In this document: positions 1 through 9,900 of the stretch, one piece after another | How positions within the stretch are numbered: position 1 is the stretch's first letter | Layout: every line of letters begins with the position of its first letter | NCBI RefSeq assembly: GCF_030814435.1 | Contig: NZ_JAUSUW010000004.1 | Coordinates: 248,001-312,000, forward strand | Length of the DNA stretch: 64,000 bases | From: Peteryoungia aggregata LMG 23059 | GTDB lineage: Bacteria > Pseudomonadota > Alphaproteobacteria > Rhizobiales > Rhizobiaceae | Direction: 5' to 3' | Program-made: the position numbers and the translations under genes | Notes under the pieces: generated by a model | What the model was told of the DNA's origin: nothing | The model's input: the letters and a program-made list of their open reading frames with translations, nothing else | Databases searched by the model: none

Positions 1-220
1 CGGCCATGTCATAGACGCCTTCGCCGGTGCGCTTAAAGAAGCGCGCAGCCCCGTATTCCGAGACGTCCCCGCGCGGCGAGACGATCCCGGCCTCGGGCAG
101 GATCCGGTTCACGAGCCCGGGAAACTGATGCTCGTCGCCGCCGGTGCCATGAAAGGTGAAGACCAGCGGTGCGGCACCCTGCGGTGCCTGGTAGAGGTGG
201 ATGTAGCTATCGATTGCCAT
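1..220 (-). CDS. Alpha/beta-hydrolase, phospholipase/carboxylesterase family (partial, C-terminus off the window)
   Basis: Only the first 73 residues are present; the gene runs off the left edge. The start of the chain shows a beta-strand followed by FTFHGTGGDEHQF, the oxyanion-hole HGxGG segment of small carboxylesterases, and a later ISPRG-type segment (IVSPRGDV). Its start lies 55 bp from the stop of the ring-cleaving dioxygenase on the same strand, so the two are probably co-transcribed. The pair resembles the mhqD-mhqO arrangement for quinone/hydroquinone detoxification known in other bacteria. The serine nucleophile lies outside the window, so activity cannot be checked. Confidence 0.8.
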   Translation of the reverse strand, partial: MAIDSYIHLYQAPQGAAPLVFTFHGTGGDEHQFPGLVNRILPEAGIVSPRGDVSEYGAARFFKRTGEGVYDMA

Positions 221-275
221 GATGCTTTCCTCCGCACGAGGGACGACGCCGTCAGGCATCGCCCCCTCTCTGCGA

Positions 276-1208
276 TTAGTCCTTGATCGGGGTCAGATGG
301 GCTTCGATCTGCGAGCGATACTGCTGGTAGCGGGTCGGCAGCTTCAGTGCCTCACCGAGATGAGCCGTATCTTCGTCCCGGTTGAAGCCCGGTTCGTTCG
401 TGGCGATCTCGAACAACACGCCACCCGGCGTGCGGAAATAGATCGCCCAGAAGTAGTCACGGTCGATGACCGGCGTGACCTGGTAACCCGTATCGAGCAG
501 CGCCTTGCGCACCTCGAGCTGGGCGGCGCGGTCTTCCACGGCAAAGGCGACGTGGTGGACCGAACCGGCACCCTGCTGAGCGTGCGAGGCACCCGGCAGA
601 ACTTCGAGATCGATATAGTCGGCACCATTGCCGCCGGGGACTGCGTAACGCACGAAGTCGCCCTGTTTGTCGACCGGCTGATAACCCATGAACTTCAGGA
701 GTTCACCCGTGGCACCTTCGTCGCGCAGCCGCATGGTCACGCCCCGGAAGCCATGAATGCCTTCGGAGACACCGACCGGACCACCAGCAAAGGGCACGCG
801 GCTGTCGCCATCGACTTCAGCAAGTGCGAAGCCGTCACCATCAGGGCCGGCAAAACGCAGGCGGTCTTCACCGAAGAGCGAATAGGAGCCGAGCTCCTTG
901 ACGCCTTGCTTAGACAGGCGCTCCTGCCAGAAACCGAGTGTACCCTTCGGCACGGAGAACACGGTCTCGGAGACTTCGCCGGCACCGCGACCACCCTTGC
1001 CCATATTGGCAAACGGGAAGTAGGTCATGACCGATCCGGCATTGCCGACTTCGTCGCCGTAGTAGAGGTGGTAGACATCGGGAGCGTCGAAGTTGACAGT
1101 CTTCTTGACCCGGCGAAGGCCGAGGGTCTTCGTGAAGAAATCGTTGTTTTCCTGGGCATCCGCAGCCATCGAGGTAACGTGATGCAGGCCTTTGATCTGG
1201 GTAAGCAT
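276..1208 (-). CDS. Ring-cleaving dioxygenase, glyoxalase/VOC superfamily (MhqO-like)
   Basis: The 310-residue product has two VOC repeats. The first opens with IKGLHHVTSMA and the second contains VHHVAFAVED, with a late FEIATNEPGF segment. These supply the two His and one Glu expected for the Fe(II)/Mn site of extradiol-type enzymes. Length matches MhqO/LinE-like hydroquinone dioxygenases. The gene is followed by the esterase at the left edge and faces a LysR regulator across a 123-bp divergent region. The likely role is ring opening of hydroquinone-type compounds. The exact substrate is inference. Confidence 0.87.
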   Translation of the reverse strand: MLTQIKGLHHVTSMAADAQENNDFFTKTLGLRRVKKTVNFDAPDVYHLYYGDEVGNAGSVMTYFPFANMGKGGRGAGEVSETVFSVPKGTLGFWQERLSKQGVKELGSYSLFGEDRLRFAGPDGDGFALAEVDGDSRVPFAGGPVGVSEGIHGFRGVTMRLRDEGATGELLKFMGYQPVDKQGDFVRYAVPGGNGADYIDLEVLPGASHAQQGAGSVHHVAFAVEDRAAQLEVRKALLDTGYQVTPVIDRDYFWAIYFRTPGGVLFEIATNEPGFNRDEDTAHLGEALKLPTRYQQYRSQIEAHLTPIKD

Positions 1209-1280
1209 GGCTCTGATCCTTTCCCGGCACTCGCGCCGGTCTTGTTCTGTTGAACGGAATATGGGCCATAGCTTTCCCCA

Positions 1281-1316
1281 AGTGAACAGTTGTAATATTG
1301 TGGATATTATTTCACT
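1281..1316. promoter_or_regulatory. Candidate LysR operator in divergent promoter region
   Basis: The 123-bp gap between the dioxygenase and the LysR gene holds an inverted repeat AATAT-N5-ATATT (1294-1308). It is flanked by AGTGAA (1281-1286) and TTCACT (1311-1316). AT-rich dyads of this kind in the divergent gap are typical LysR sites. The site is seen in sequence; binding is inferred. Confidence 0.45.
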
Positions 1317-1331
1317 GGGAGCAATAATCAG

Positions 1332-2243
1332 ATGGGCGAGCTCGAAGCGATCCGTACTTTTCTGACCGTTGCCGACCAGAGCAGTTTCAGCGCCGCCGCG
1401 CGCCTCCTCGGCATGACACCCGCCTCGGTCACCCGCACGGTTTCAGGCCTCGAAGATGAACTCGGGGTCCAGCTTCTGTTGCGCACGACGCGCAAGGTAT
1501 CGCTAACGTCAGCGGGAGCCGCTTACGCAGCGCGTGTCGCACCGCTCGTCGAAGGCCTGGCCCGGGCAACGGAAGAAACACGGGATCTGCAGAAGGTGAC
1601 CGCCGGTTCGCTGCGGGTCTCGGCTCCGATGTCGCTCGGCATGAAGGTGCTTCCATCAGTGCTGTCGCAGTTCTCCATCATCCACCCGCGCACCAGCGTC
1701 GCAATCGAACTCTCCGATCGCTTCGTCGACATCGTCCAGGAAAACTACGACCTCGCGATCCGCATTTCGGGCCCGCCGACAGACAAATCGACGATCTGGC
1801 GCAAGATACGCCCCGTCCCCCGCCTGCTGGTCGCATCACCGTCATTCCTGGAGCGTTACGGCACTCCCAAGCTGCCGGAGGACCTGACAAACCTCGAATG
1901 CCTGAGCTATCACGACCAATCGAAAACAGAGACCTGGGAGCTGAGCAAGCCCGGACAGACACGCACTGTCGAGGCGAAAGGCCGCTTCTCGATCAATAAC
2001 GGCGACTTTCTCTGCAGACTGGCCATTGCGGGAGAAGGAATTGCGCTGTTGCCGCGCTTCATCGTCGTAGACGAACTGCGCGCAGGAACACTCGTCGAGG
2101 TCCTGCCGGGATGGACAACGCCGGCAATCTGGCTGACCCTCTACTACCCACCCTATGAGCAACTCCCGCTCAGGGTAGCGACCTTCTCGGACTTTTTCGA
2201 AGCCTTCATCAAGGAGAGCTGGGACGGCGTTGAGCCAACCTGA
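1332..2243 (+). CDS. LysR-family transcriptional regulator
   Basis: 303 residues. The N-terminal winged helix-turn-helix (residues about 4-62) contains FLTVADQSSFSAAARLLGM and the typical VTRTVSGLEDELGVQLL recognition helix. A periplasmic-binding-like effector domain follows (about 90-295). It is divergent from the ring-cleaving dioxygenase gene, the usual arrangement for a LysR protein controlling its neighbour. Its stop lies 6 bp from the convergent amidotransferase stop. The effector is unknown; a quinone or phenolic ligand would fit the neighbour. Confidence 0.92.
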   Translation: MGELEAIRTFLTVADQSSFSAAARLLGMTPASVTRTVSGLEDELGVQLLLRTTRKVSLTSAGAAYAARVAPLVEGLARATEETRDLQKVTAGSLRVSAPMSLGMKVLPSVLSQFSIIHPRTSVAIELSDRFVDIVQENYDLAIRISGPPTDKSTIWRKIRPVPRLLVASPSFLERYGTPKLPEDLTNLECLSYHDQSKTETWELSKPGQTRTVEAKGRFSINNGDFLCRLAIAGEGIALLPRFIVVDELRAGTLVEVLPGWTTPAIWLTLYYPPYEQLPLRVATFSDFFEAFIKESWDGVEPT

Positions 2244-2249
2244 ATCCGC

Positions 2250-2936
2250 TCAGCGGTTGCGCCCGAGAAATTCACCGATCTCCTGCGCAATCTTGTCGGT
2301 CGCAATCGGCACCTCGACCTTCTTCACCTGTTCGAACAGGGCTTCGGGAATGGCCGCCTTGCGGGCCTCGGCGAGCCCTTCGAAGAAGCGTGGCGAAAAC
2401 TCCGGATGCGGCTGGTAGGACAGACCCCAGTCGCCGTAACGAATAACCGCATTCTCGCAGGCATCGGTCTTGCCCACCACCTCGGCTCCATCAGGCACCC
2501 GAATGACCTGGTCCTGATGCCAGGCGAGCAGCACATGCTCCTCACCGGTGTCGGAACGAGTGTATGTGACAGGCCCTGCGGACCAGCCGCCCTTGAATTT
2601 CTCGACATGACCGCCGAGCGCCTTCGCCATCACCTGATGTCCAAAACAGATGCCAACCGTCGGAACCTTCGCGGCATGAACCTCGCGAATGAAAGCCTCA
2701 AGCCGGCGGATCCAGTCATGGTCTTCGTAAACACCGAACTTGGACCCCGTTAGCAGCCAGCCATCGACCTCGGAGGGACTTTCGGGAAACTCGCCATCGA
2801 CCACGAAATAACGTTTGAAGGCGAAGTCGAACGTGCCGAGCAGCGTTGCGAACATGTCGGCATAGTTCCCGTATTCGCCGGCGAGTTCTGCCGGCGAATG
2901 GCCCGTAACGAGGATGCCGATGGTCTTGGCGGTCAT
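2250..2936 (-). CDS. Class I glutamine amidotransferase-like protein
   Basis: 228 residues from the chosen start. The nucleophile elbow is VGICFGHQVMAKALGG (catalytic Cys) and the His-Glu pair is in SYQPHPEFSP. Both are hallmarks of triad class I amidotransferases of the GMP-synthase-like stand-alone group. I chose the ATG at 2936 because AGGA lies 7-8 bases upstream; an in-frame ATG at 2954 has no ribosome site. No synthase subunit is adjacent. Stand-alone members act on gamma-glutamyl compounds or unknown amides, so the substrate is open. The gene is divergent from a GntR regulator. Confidence 0.87.
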   Translation of the reverse strand: MTAKTIGILVTGHSPAELAGEYGNYADMFATLLGTFDFAFKRYFVVDGEFPESPSEVDGWLLTGSKFGVYEDHDWIRRLEAFIREVHAAKVPTVGICFGHQVMAKALGGHVEKFKGGWSAGPVTYTRSDTGEEHVLLAWHQDQVIRVPDGAEVVGKTDACENAVIRYGDWGLSYQPHPEFSPRFFEGLAEARKAAIPEALFEQVKKVEVPIATDKIAQEIGEFLGRNR

Positions 2937-2996
2937 ATCAGGTTCCTGCAGCATGACGAAAGAGTGGCCCGGAGGGCCTTGCGCTCCTGCGATCTA

Positions 2997-3008
2997 TACC
3001 AAATGGTA
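2997..3008. promoter_or_regulatory. Candidate GntR/FCD operator (TACCA-AA-TGGTA)
   Basis: A short inverted repeat with perfect 5-bp arms and a 2-bp spacer lies between the divergent amidotransferase and GntR genes. A second palindrome, TTTGATCAAA, follows at 3010-3019. FCD-type GntR regulators commonly bind short dyads of this size. The assignment to the neighbouring regulator is inference. Confidence 0.45.
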
Positions 3009-3108
3009 GTTTGATCAAATTTCAAGAGGGTGAACACCGATCCGGATAAAATCCGCACGGAACTGGATTGCAACGCCCCATCTCCGAGAGGAAGAGTTCG
3101 GTCGAGCC

Positions 3109-3807
3109 ATGGCGAGCGAAGAGCGCAAGGTGGAGGAATCGGTCAAGCAACGGGTCTACCGGACATTGCGGGCCCGCGTGATGTGCGGCGCCGTGCTGCC
3201 GGGGCTGCCCATCACGATCAATGGGGTCGCCGAGGAACTCGCCGTCAGCGCGATGCCGGTGCGGGAGGCGCTGCATCGCCTCGTCGCCGATGGCGCCCTC
3301 GAATATCTGGACAATCGTCGCGTCCGCGTGCCCGAAATGACACTTTCGAAATTCGAGGAAATCATCGCCGCGCGCATCGCCCTGGAAACGCTCGCCGCGA
3401 TCCGGGCGCTCCCGCATATCGACGAGACGCGGCTAGAAAGGCTCCAGTCAATCGATGCCGATATAGACCGTGCCTATGCGGCCAAAGACCTGTTGCGATC
3501 GACCGAGCTCAACGTCCTGTTCCACCGGACAATATATGAGCCTGCGGCCAGTGGCGTTCTCCTCAGCCTGCTCGATTCCGTCTGGCTGCGCCTTGGGCCC
3601 TTTATGCGCCTGGCAACCCAGAAATTGGAGGAGAGTTATCGCATCGATCGTCATGCGGAGGCATTGGACGCGATCCGGGCTGGAGATGCCAATGCTCTGT
3701 CGGCCGCCATCGAGGCAGACATACAAGATGGTGTCGGCCATCTTGGCCGACACTTTCTGAGCGAAGGTGGCACCCACGCTTACAACGGCAGGCGTGAGCA
3801 GCGGTAG
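3109..3807 (+). CDS. GntR-family regulator with FCD ligand domain
   Basis: 232 residues. The N-terminal winged helix has the family pattern GLPITINGVAEELAVSAMPV followed by REALHRLVADGAL. The C-terminal all-helical FCD domain contains the acidic/His positions expected for a metal-dependent carboxylate pocket (for example NVLFHRTIYEPA and an IDRHAEALDAI segment). It probably represses its own gene and the divergent amidotransferase. It converges on the P-type ATPase with only 10 bp between stops. Confidence 0.9.
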   Translation: MASEERKVEESVKQRVYRTLRARVMCGAVLPGLPITINGVAEELAVSAMPVREALHRLVADGALEYLDNRRVRVPEMTLSKFEEIIAARIALETLAAIRALPHIDETRLERLQSIDADIDRAYAAKDLLRSTELNVLFHRTIYEPAASGVLLSLLDSVWLRLGPFMRLATQKLEESYRIDRHAEALDAIRAGDANALSAAIEADIQDGVGHLGRHFLSEGGTHAYNGRREQR

Positions 3808-3817
3808 GAGAAGCTCG

Positions 3818-6523
3818 TCAGGCCCTCTTGCGCAGGGCCAGACGCATCTGTTTCTCGATCTCGACCAATGCAAAGAACACCCAACCCAGCGCAAAGATCA
3901 AAAGCCCCTCGAACAGGGGGACGCTTTCGGTCCCGAAGAGCGGCTGCATGAACGGCACATAGGTGACTGCGAACTGGGCAAGTGTCACCGAGATCACGCA
4001 GATCCACACAACCTTCGTTCCGCGGACCGCGCTCCAGGTGAGGGAAGTACCGTAGATGTTGCGGATGAAGAACAGGTGGAAAATTTCCATCACCACCAGC
4101 GTGTTCATAGCCATCGTTCGGGCGAGTTCGATCGAGTAGCCCTTGTCCAGCGCATAGAAGAATACCCCGAAGACAGCTGCGGCAAAGAGAACGGACACGA
4201 GGAAGACATGCCAGAGCAGGTCGGCCGTCAGCAGCGACTCGTCCCGCCGCCGCGGCGGACGCCGCATCGTCCCCTCCTCGGAAGGCTCGAAAGCGAGCGC
4301 GAGCCCAAGCGTGATCGCGGTGACCAGATTGATCCACAGGATCTGGACAGCCGTTACCGGCAGCGCAAGGCCAACGAACAGCGCGACAATTATCGTCGTG
4401 GCCTCGCCGGCATTCGTCGGCAGCGTCCAGCTGATCACCTTCTTGATGTTGTCGTAGACAGTTCTGCCTTCACGCACCGCTGCGGCGATGGAGGCGAAAT
4501 TGTCATCTGCCAGCACCAGTTCAGCGGCTTCCTTCGCGGCTTCGCTGCCCTTGACGCCCATGGCGATCCCCGCGTCCGCCCGCTTGAGCGCCGGTGCGTC
4601 ATTGACACCGTCACCGGTCATAGCGACCGTCAATCCCTGCGATTGCAGGGCGGTGACGAGCCGAAGCTTATGGGCCGGCGAGGTGCGGGCGAAAATGTCG
4701 GTGTCGAGCGCAGCGAGCGCGAGGGCCGCATCGTCCAAAAGATCGATGTCGATGCCGGTCAGCACCCGTTCGGTGTTCTTCAGGCCGATCATCCCGGCAA
4801 TGGCACGGGCCGTCGCGGCATGATCACCCGTGATCATCTTCACCCGAATCCCTGCCAGATGGCAATCGGCAACAGCAGCGATTGCCTCGGGACGCGGCGG
4901 ATCGATGAGACCGACGAGACCGATCAGAGTCAGAGTGCCTGCGAGTTTGCCCTGAGTGAGACGTCCGTCCGCGTCGAGAGCGCCAGATGAGGCCACCGCG
5001 AGGACGCGCTGTCCCTCACCGGCCAGAGTCTCGACCATATTCTCCCAATAGGGTGCATCGAGAGGTCCGGTGGAACCATCCGACATGCGCTGTCCAGCAC
5101 ATAGCGAAAGCACCGCTTCCGGCGCACCTTTTACGTGAACGTGCCGCCGGCCTCCGTCATCGATGTGCGAGACAGCCATGTAGCGATGGGCCGCATCGAA
5201 AGGAATCGCGTCGATGCGTTTCCAGCCGGTCGTAAACGGCTCTCCACCGCCTCCCGTGATCTTGCCAGCGAGAGCCAGAAGCGCGCCCTCCATCGGATCA
5301 CCTTCGACCCGCCAATCGCCTTCTGCGGCATGTAAAACGGCATCATTGCAGAGACTGGCGGCAAGGGCGAACTCGCTGAGCACGGCATGGTCGCGCGGAT
5401 CGGCGTCGGCCTCTTTCCACCGGACCGCACCCACCGGTGAATATCCGTCTCCGTCAACCGCATAGACATGTTCTGCAGCGACCAGGCTCGACACGACCAT
5501 CTCGTTTCGGGTCAAGGTGCCCGTCTTGTCGGTGCAGATGACAGAAACGGAACCAAGGGTTTCGATAGCCGGCAAACGACGCACGATTGCATTGCGTCGG
5601 GCCATGGCCTGAACGCCGACGGCGAGCGTGATCGTCATGACCGCAGGCAGGCCTTCCGGGATGGCGGCGACCGACAAACCGACAATGGTCATGAACAACT
5701 CGGCGAAAGGCAGATGGCCGACGGCCAGGCCATAGGCCAACAGCAGCGCCGCGACAATGAGGATGAACAGCGTCAGCCATCGGGCGAAGATGTCCATCTG
5801 GCGCACGAGCGGCGTCGACAAGGTCTCGACGGCTTCCAGCATGCCGCTGATCTTGCCGATTTCTGTCGCAAGACCCGTAGCAACCACCACCCCACGACCG
5901 GTTCCGGCCGCAACGAGGGTCCCGCTGAACAGCATGGAATTGCGATCGCCGAGCACGGCATCGATTGCCACGAGGTCGCTCGTCTTGTCGACCGGCACCG
6001 ATTCGCCCGTCAGTGCGGCTTCCTCAACCTTCAGGCTACGCGCCTCCATCAGCCTCATATCCGCCGGCACGCGATCGCCCGCCTCAACGAGGACGACGTC
6101 GCCCGGAACCAGATCGGCAGCATCGACGGATGTCCTCCTTCCGTCGCGCAACACTGCGGCATGCGGGGCGAGCATGCCACGGATCGCATCCATCGCCTGT
6201 TCCGCTCGTCCCTCCTGAAGATAGCCGACGATCGCATTCCCGAGGACGACAGCGACGATGACACCCGTATCGACCCAGTGCTGCATGAAAGCCGTCACGA
6301 TCGCGGAGGCGATTAGGACATAGATCAGTACGTTGTGAAACTGCGAGAGGAAACGGACAAGGACACTGCGTTTTGGAGCCTCGGGCAGACGATTGCGACC
6401 GTAGACCTGGAGCCTTCGTTGCGCCTCCTGCGAGCTGAGACCCTCCATACTCGAACTCATTGCCTGCAGGACAACCTCCTCCGGGAGGGCATGCGGCACC
6501 AAAGGCTTGCTGTCGTCGATCAT
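3818..6523 (-). CDS. P-type cation-transporting ATPase (type II, Ca2+-pump-like)
   Basis: About 901 residues. It has an N-terminal cation-ATPase domain, the actuator motif LTGESVP, PEGLP in the fourth membrane helix (typical of P2-type Ca2+ pumps), the phosphorylation motif DKTGTLT and the hinge GDGVNDAPALK. Six C-terminal membrane helices follow. I chose the ATG at 6523 because GGGAGGA lies just upstream; longer in-frame forms lack a good site. Predicted role is ATP-driven export of Ca2+ or a related cation across the inner membrane. The ion is not proven by sequence alone. Confidence 0.9.
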   Translation of the reverse strand: MIDDSKPLVPHALPEEVVLQAMSSSMEGLSSQEAQRRLQVYGRNRLPEAPKRSVLVRFLSQFHNVLIYVLIASAIVTAFMQHWVDTGVIVAVVLGNAIVGYLQEGRAEQAMDAIRGMLAPHAAVLRDGRRTSVDAADLVPGDVVLVEAGDRVPADMRLMEARSLKVEEAALTGESVPVDKTSDLVAIDAVLGDRNSMLFSGTLVAAGTGRGVVVATGLATEIGKISGMLEAVETLSTPLVRQMDIFARWLTLFILIVAALLLAYGLAVGHLPFAELFMTIVGLSVAAIPEGLPAVMTITLAVGVQAMARRNAIVRRLPAIETLGSVSVICTDKTGTLTRNEMVVSSLVAAEHVYAVDGDGYSPVGAVRWKEADADPRDHAVLSEFALAASLCNDAVLHAAEGDWRVEGDPMEGALLALAGKITGGGGEPFTTGWKRIDAIPFDAAHRYMAVSHIDDGGRRHVHVKGAPEAVLSLCAGQRMSDGSTGPLDAPYWENMVETLAGEGQRVLAVASSGALDADGRLTQGKLAGTLTLIGLVGLIDPPRPEAIAAVADCHLAGIRVKMITGDHAATARAIAGMIGLKNTERVLTGIDIDLLDDAALALAALDTDIFARTSPAHKLRLVTALQSQGLTVAMTGDGVNDAPALKRADAGIAMGVKGSEAAKEAAELVLADDNFASIAAAVREGRTVYDNIKKVISWTLPTNAGEATTIIVALFVGLALPVTAVQILWINLVTAITLGLALAFEPSEEGTMRRPPRRRDESLLTADLLWHVFLVSVLFAAAVFGVFFYALDKGYSIELARTMAMNTLVVMEIFHLFFIRNIYGTSLTWSAVRGTKVVWICVISVTLAQFAVTYVPFMQPLFGTESVPLFEGLLIFALGWVFFALVEIEKQMRLALRKRA

Positions 6524-6925
6524 CAGGTTGTCTTTCCTCCCGTGTGAACTTCCTCTTGAACCAGCGACCGGGACGAATGGCCTCCCAAAGGCCAGCGAAC
6601 ATCCCAATTACAGTGCTCTCGACCGTCGCGACAATGAAGGGGGACGCACCCTCCCGCCTTGATCCATGACAATTTTTTGCCGCAGCGCAGCCGTCAACCG
6701 CGGCCCGGCGTGCATCGCCGCAGACCAACCAAGAGATGCGCCTGCACAGGCTCGGGCAAGCCTTGGGCTCTATTGATCCCAATGTCCGGCATGCCCATCC
6801 TCAACGGAGTGAGGGGGTGCCGCATTTCCGTGCCGGGTGCTGTCGAGGTCATGACCCCTTCAGCTGTGTAACGACCGGCAGACAAAATTTGAGCATATCC
6901 GGTTGACCAGAAGAGGCCGATAGAC
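6524..6925. other. Intergenic region upstream of the ATPase and of the octad-repeat gene
   Basis: About 400 bp holding the divergent promoters of the ATPase (minus) and the repeat protein (plus). Short open frames exist but have no recognisable product or good ribosome site. An AGAGG element 8-12 bases before 6926 probably serves the repeat gene. I saw no RNA gene, attachment site or repeat here. Confidence 0.5.
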
Positions 6926-9900
6926 ATGACGTCGCCCATTTCACAGCTCAGCGTAGCCCAGATCAGGGCGCTCCCGACTGCCACCGTGAACTCCTGGTCT
7001 GAAGACGAGGTAAGCCAACTGTCGAGCGCCCAGGTGAACGCACTGACAGCCGCTCAGGTTGCAGCGCTGCAGACGGATGCGGTGTCGGGGCTGTCAACTG
7101 CCCAGATCAAGGCCATCTCCCCTCGCTCAATCACCGGCCTGACGCTCGATCAGATCACGGCACTGTCGACGGAAGACGTCTCAAGCCTTGCATCGTCACA
7201 GGTCGCCGCATTGTCGTCGACCCAGCTCGCCGGGCTCAGCACCGAACAGTCGGAAGCCTTGACGCCCGGCCAGATCGCCAAACTGACTGCGACCCAACTC
7301 GCGGCGTTCAGCACTGAGGATCTCGCAACATTTTCGACCGCAGACATCGCCGCCATCAACACGGCTGCACTGCGCGGCCTGTCGGGAGAGCGTCTTGCAG
7401 GTCTGTCAGCGCCCCAGACCGCAGCCCTCAAATCCACACAGATCGTCGCTCTTCGACCTGATCAGATAGCGGCACTGACGCCGCAGCAAGTCGCAGCGTT
7501 TTCGGCCGGCCAGATCCAGTCACTCAGCGCGACCCAGGTTGCAGCGCTGACCACCCCGCAGCTGGATGCTTTGTCCACCGCGCAGTTCGCAGCGATCAGT
7601 GCCCGCGCCGTGGTCGGCCTCACGACAAGCCAGATCGGCGCACTCGGAAACGACAAGGTCGCGGCCCTGACCTCCGGGCAGTTGGCGGCTTTGACATCAA
7701 AGCAGCTGGCAGCGCTGAGCGTCGAACAGGTGTCCAACCTGACCACCACTCAGATCAGCGCCATCAACACGCGGGCGATCTCCGGTTTGACTGGCGATCA
7801 GATCGCCGCACTGTCTCCGGCACAGACCGCGGCTCTGACCGGAGGTCAGGTCGCCGCTTTGACGCGCAACCAGATGTCCGCGTTCAGTGAGCAGCAGCTG
7901 GCCGCCTTTACCACCACCCAGATCCGGGCCATGGGCGCAACACAGATCGCCGCCATGCCGGCGACGACGATTGCGGGTCTGAGCACGACGCAGATCGCCG
8001 CCCTCGCTCCCAAGACGGTGGCCGGTCTCAGCGTCGCTCAGCTCGCGGTCCTCAGCACCGAACAGTTGCAGAGCCTCAGCACATCGCAGATGACGGCGTT
8101 GTCATCGAGTCAGGTTGCGGGCCTTTCGACAGCACAGATCGCCGCTCTTTCTCCGGCCCAGATCGGGGCAATCAACGCCGCCGCTGTGACCGGCCTGACC
8201 ACCGATCAGATCTCCTCGCTGACCATCAGTCAGGTGGGAGCGATGACAGCCGCACAGATTTCGTCACTCAAGTCCGCTCAGGCGGCAGCATTCACGACCG
8301 ATCAGGTGGCAGGTCTGACGCCGACGCAGATCCGCGGCCTCACGGCAGTTCAGGTTGCGGCACTGCCGCCAAGTGCGGTGGCGGGATTCACTGATGATCA
8401 GATCGCGGCACTAAGCGCGAGAGCCGTCTCAGGCCTGACTGCTGATCAGATCGGCGCAATGTCCGTCGATCAATTCGATGCGCTCTCGACGACGCAGATC
8501 GCCTCCTTGAACGCGATCCAGGCAGCGGCGATGCCAGCGGATGCCATCGTTGCGATGACGCCGGCCAAGATTGCCGCGCTCAGCGCCAAGGCAATATCGG
8601 GGCTTCAGCCGGAACGCATCGGAAATCTGGCACCCAATCAGGTCGCTGCCTTGACGACGACCCAGATCAGGGCGCTCAAGAGCGATCAGATTGCCGCTCT
8701 GTCGCCTTCACAGACCGAAGCCATGACGAACGGGCAGATCGCCTCTTTGTCGGCTGCCCAGCTCGGGGTCATCAGCGTCGAAGGCGTCAAGGCCTGGTCG
8801 CCGGCGCAGGTCGGCGCCATCGTCGCCGGCGCCATACCGGGACTGACGACGGCACAGCTTGCCGCACTTGACGACAGCCAGATCGAGGGGCTCAGCGCCG
8901 GCCAGATCTCCAAGATGAGCGGCGCCCAGATCGGCGCGCTCACCGAAGCGCAACTTGCATCATTCCTTCCGGCCGAAATCGCAGCGATTTCCACAAGCGC
9001 CATCTCCTCGCTCGCTCCTGAGAAGATCGCTAGCCTCAGCCTCGAACAGGTTGCCAAACTGACAACATCCCAGATCGCGGCGATGACGAACGAACAAGTC
9101 GTCGCGTTCACCCCCACTCAGCTTGCGTCCTTGAGTGCGAGCCAGCTGCAGGCGATCACCGCAGCGCAGATCGCGGCACTGTCGCCCAGCAACATCGCCT
9201 CGCTGTCGCGCGAGCAGATCGCCGGGCTCTCCCCCCGGACCGTTGCGGCGCTCAGCACGGACCAGATTGCAGCACTGTCCTCCGACCAGGTTGCGGCAAT
9301 GACCGCAACCCAGGTTTCGGGCCTGACCGCCACGCAGTTGGCCGCGATGCGCACTGCCGATATTCTCGCCTTCGAGCCGGCCGAGATCGCGGCGATCACC
9401 ACGACCGCGATGAGCGGTCTCTCGGCAGAGACGATCGCAGCCCTCAATCTCGACCAGGTGGCGGCATTGACCCCCGCACAGCTTGGGGTCCTGAGTGCCG
9501 AGCAGACGGCCGCCCTTACACCCACGCAGATGGATGTGCTGACTGCAAAGCAGGTGGCAGGGTTTGGAGCGACGCAATCTGCAGCGCTCACACCAGCCAC
9601 GCTCGCAGCCATGTCCCCGGAACAGATTGCCGCCCTCAGCGTAGGCGCAATCAGCGGCCTTTCGACGACCCAGATAGCGGCACTGGCGACAACACAGATT
9701 GAAGCCCTGACCACGACCCAGATGGGCGCTCTGACGGCAACGCAGGTTGCGGCACTCACCCCGACCCAGTTGGCCACACTACCAAACAGCAAGCTTGCAG
9801 CGATCGGGGCCGCCGGCATTGCCGGCATGAGTACGCAGCAGATCGCCGCTCTCGGTGCCGACCAGATCGGAGCACTGACGGGAACACAGATCGCCGCCCT

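Noticed and set aside
5468..6316. 282-codon plus-strand frame inside the P-type ATPase gene
   Set aside because: It is antisense to a clear ATPase with all catalytic motifs, and its translation is charge-rich with no domain pattern.
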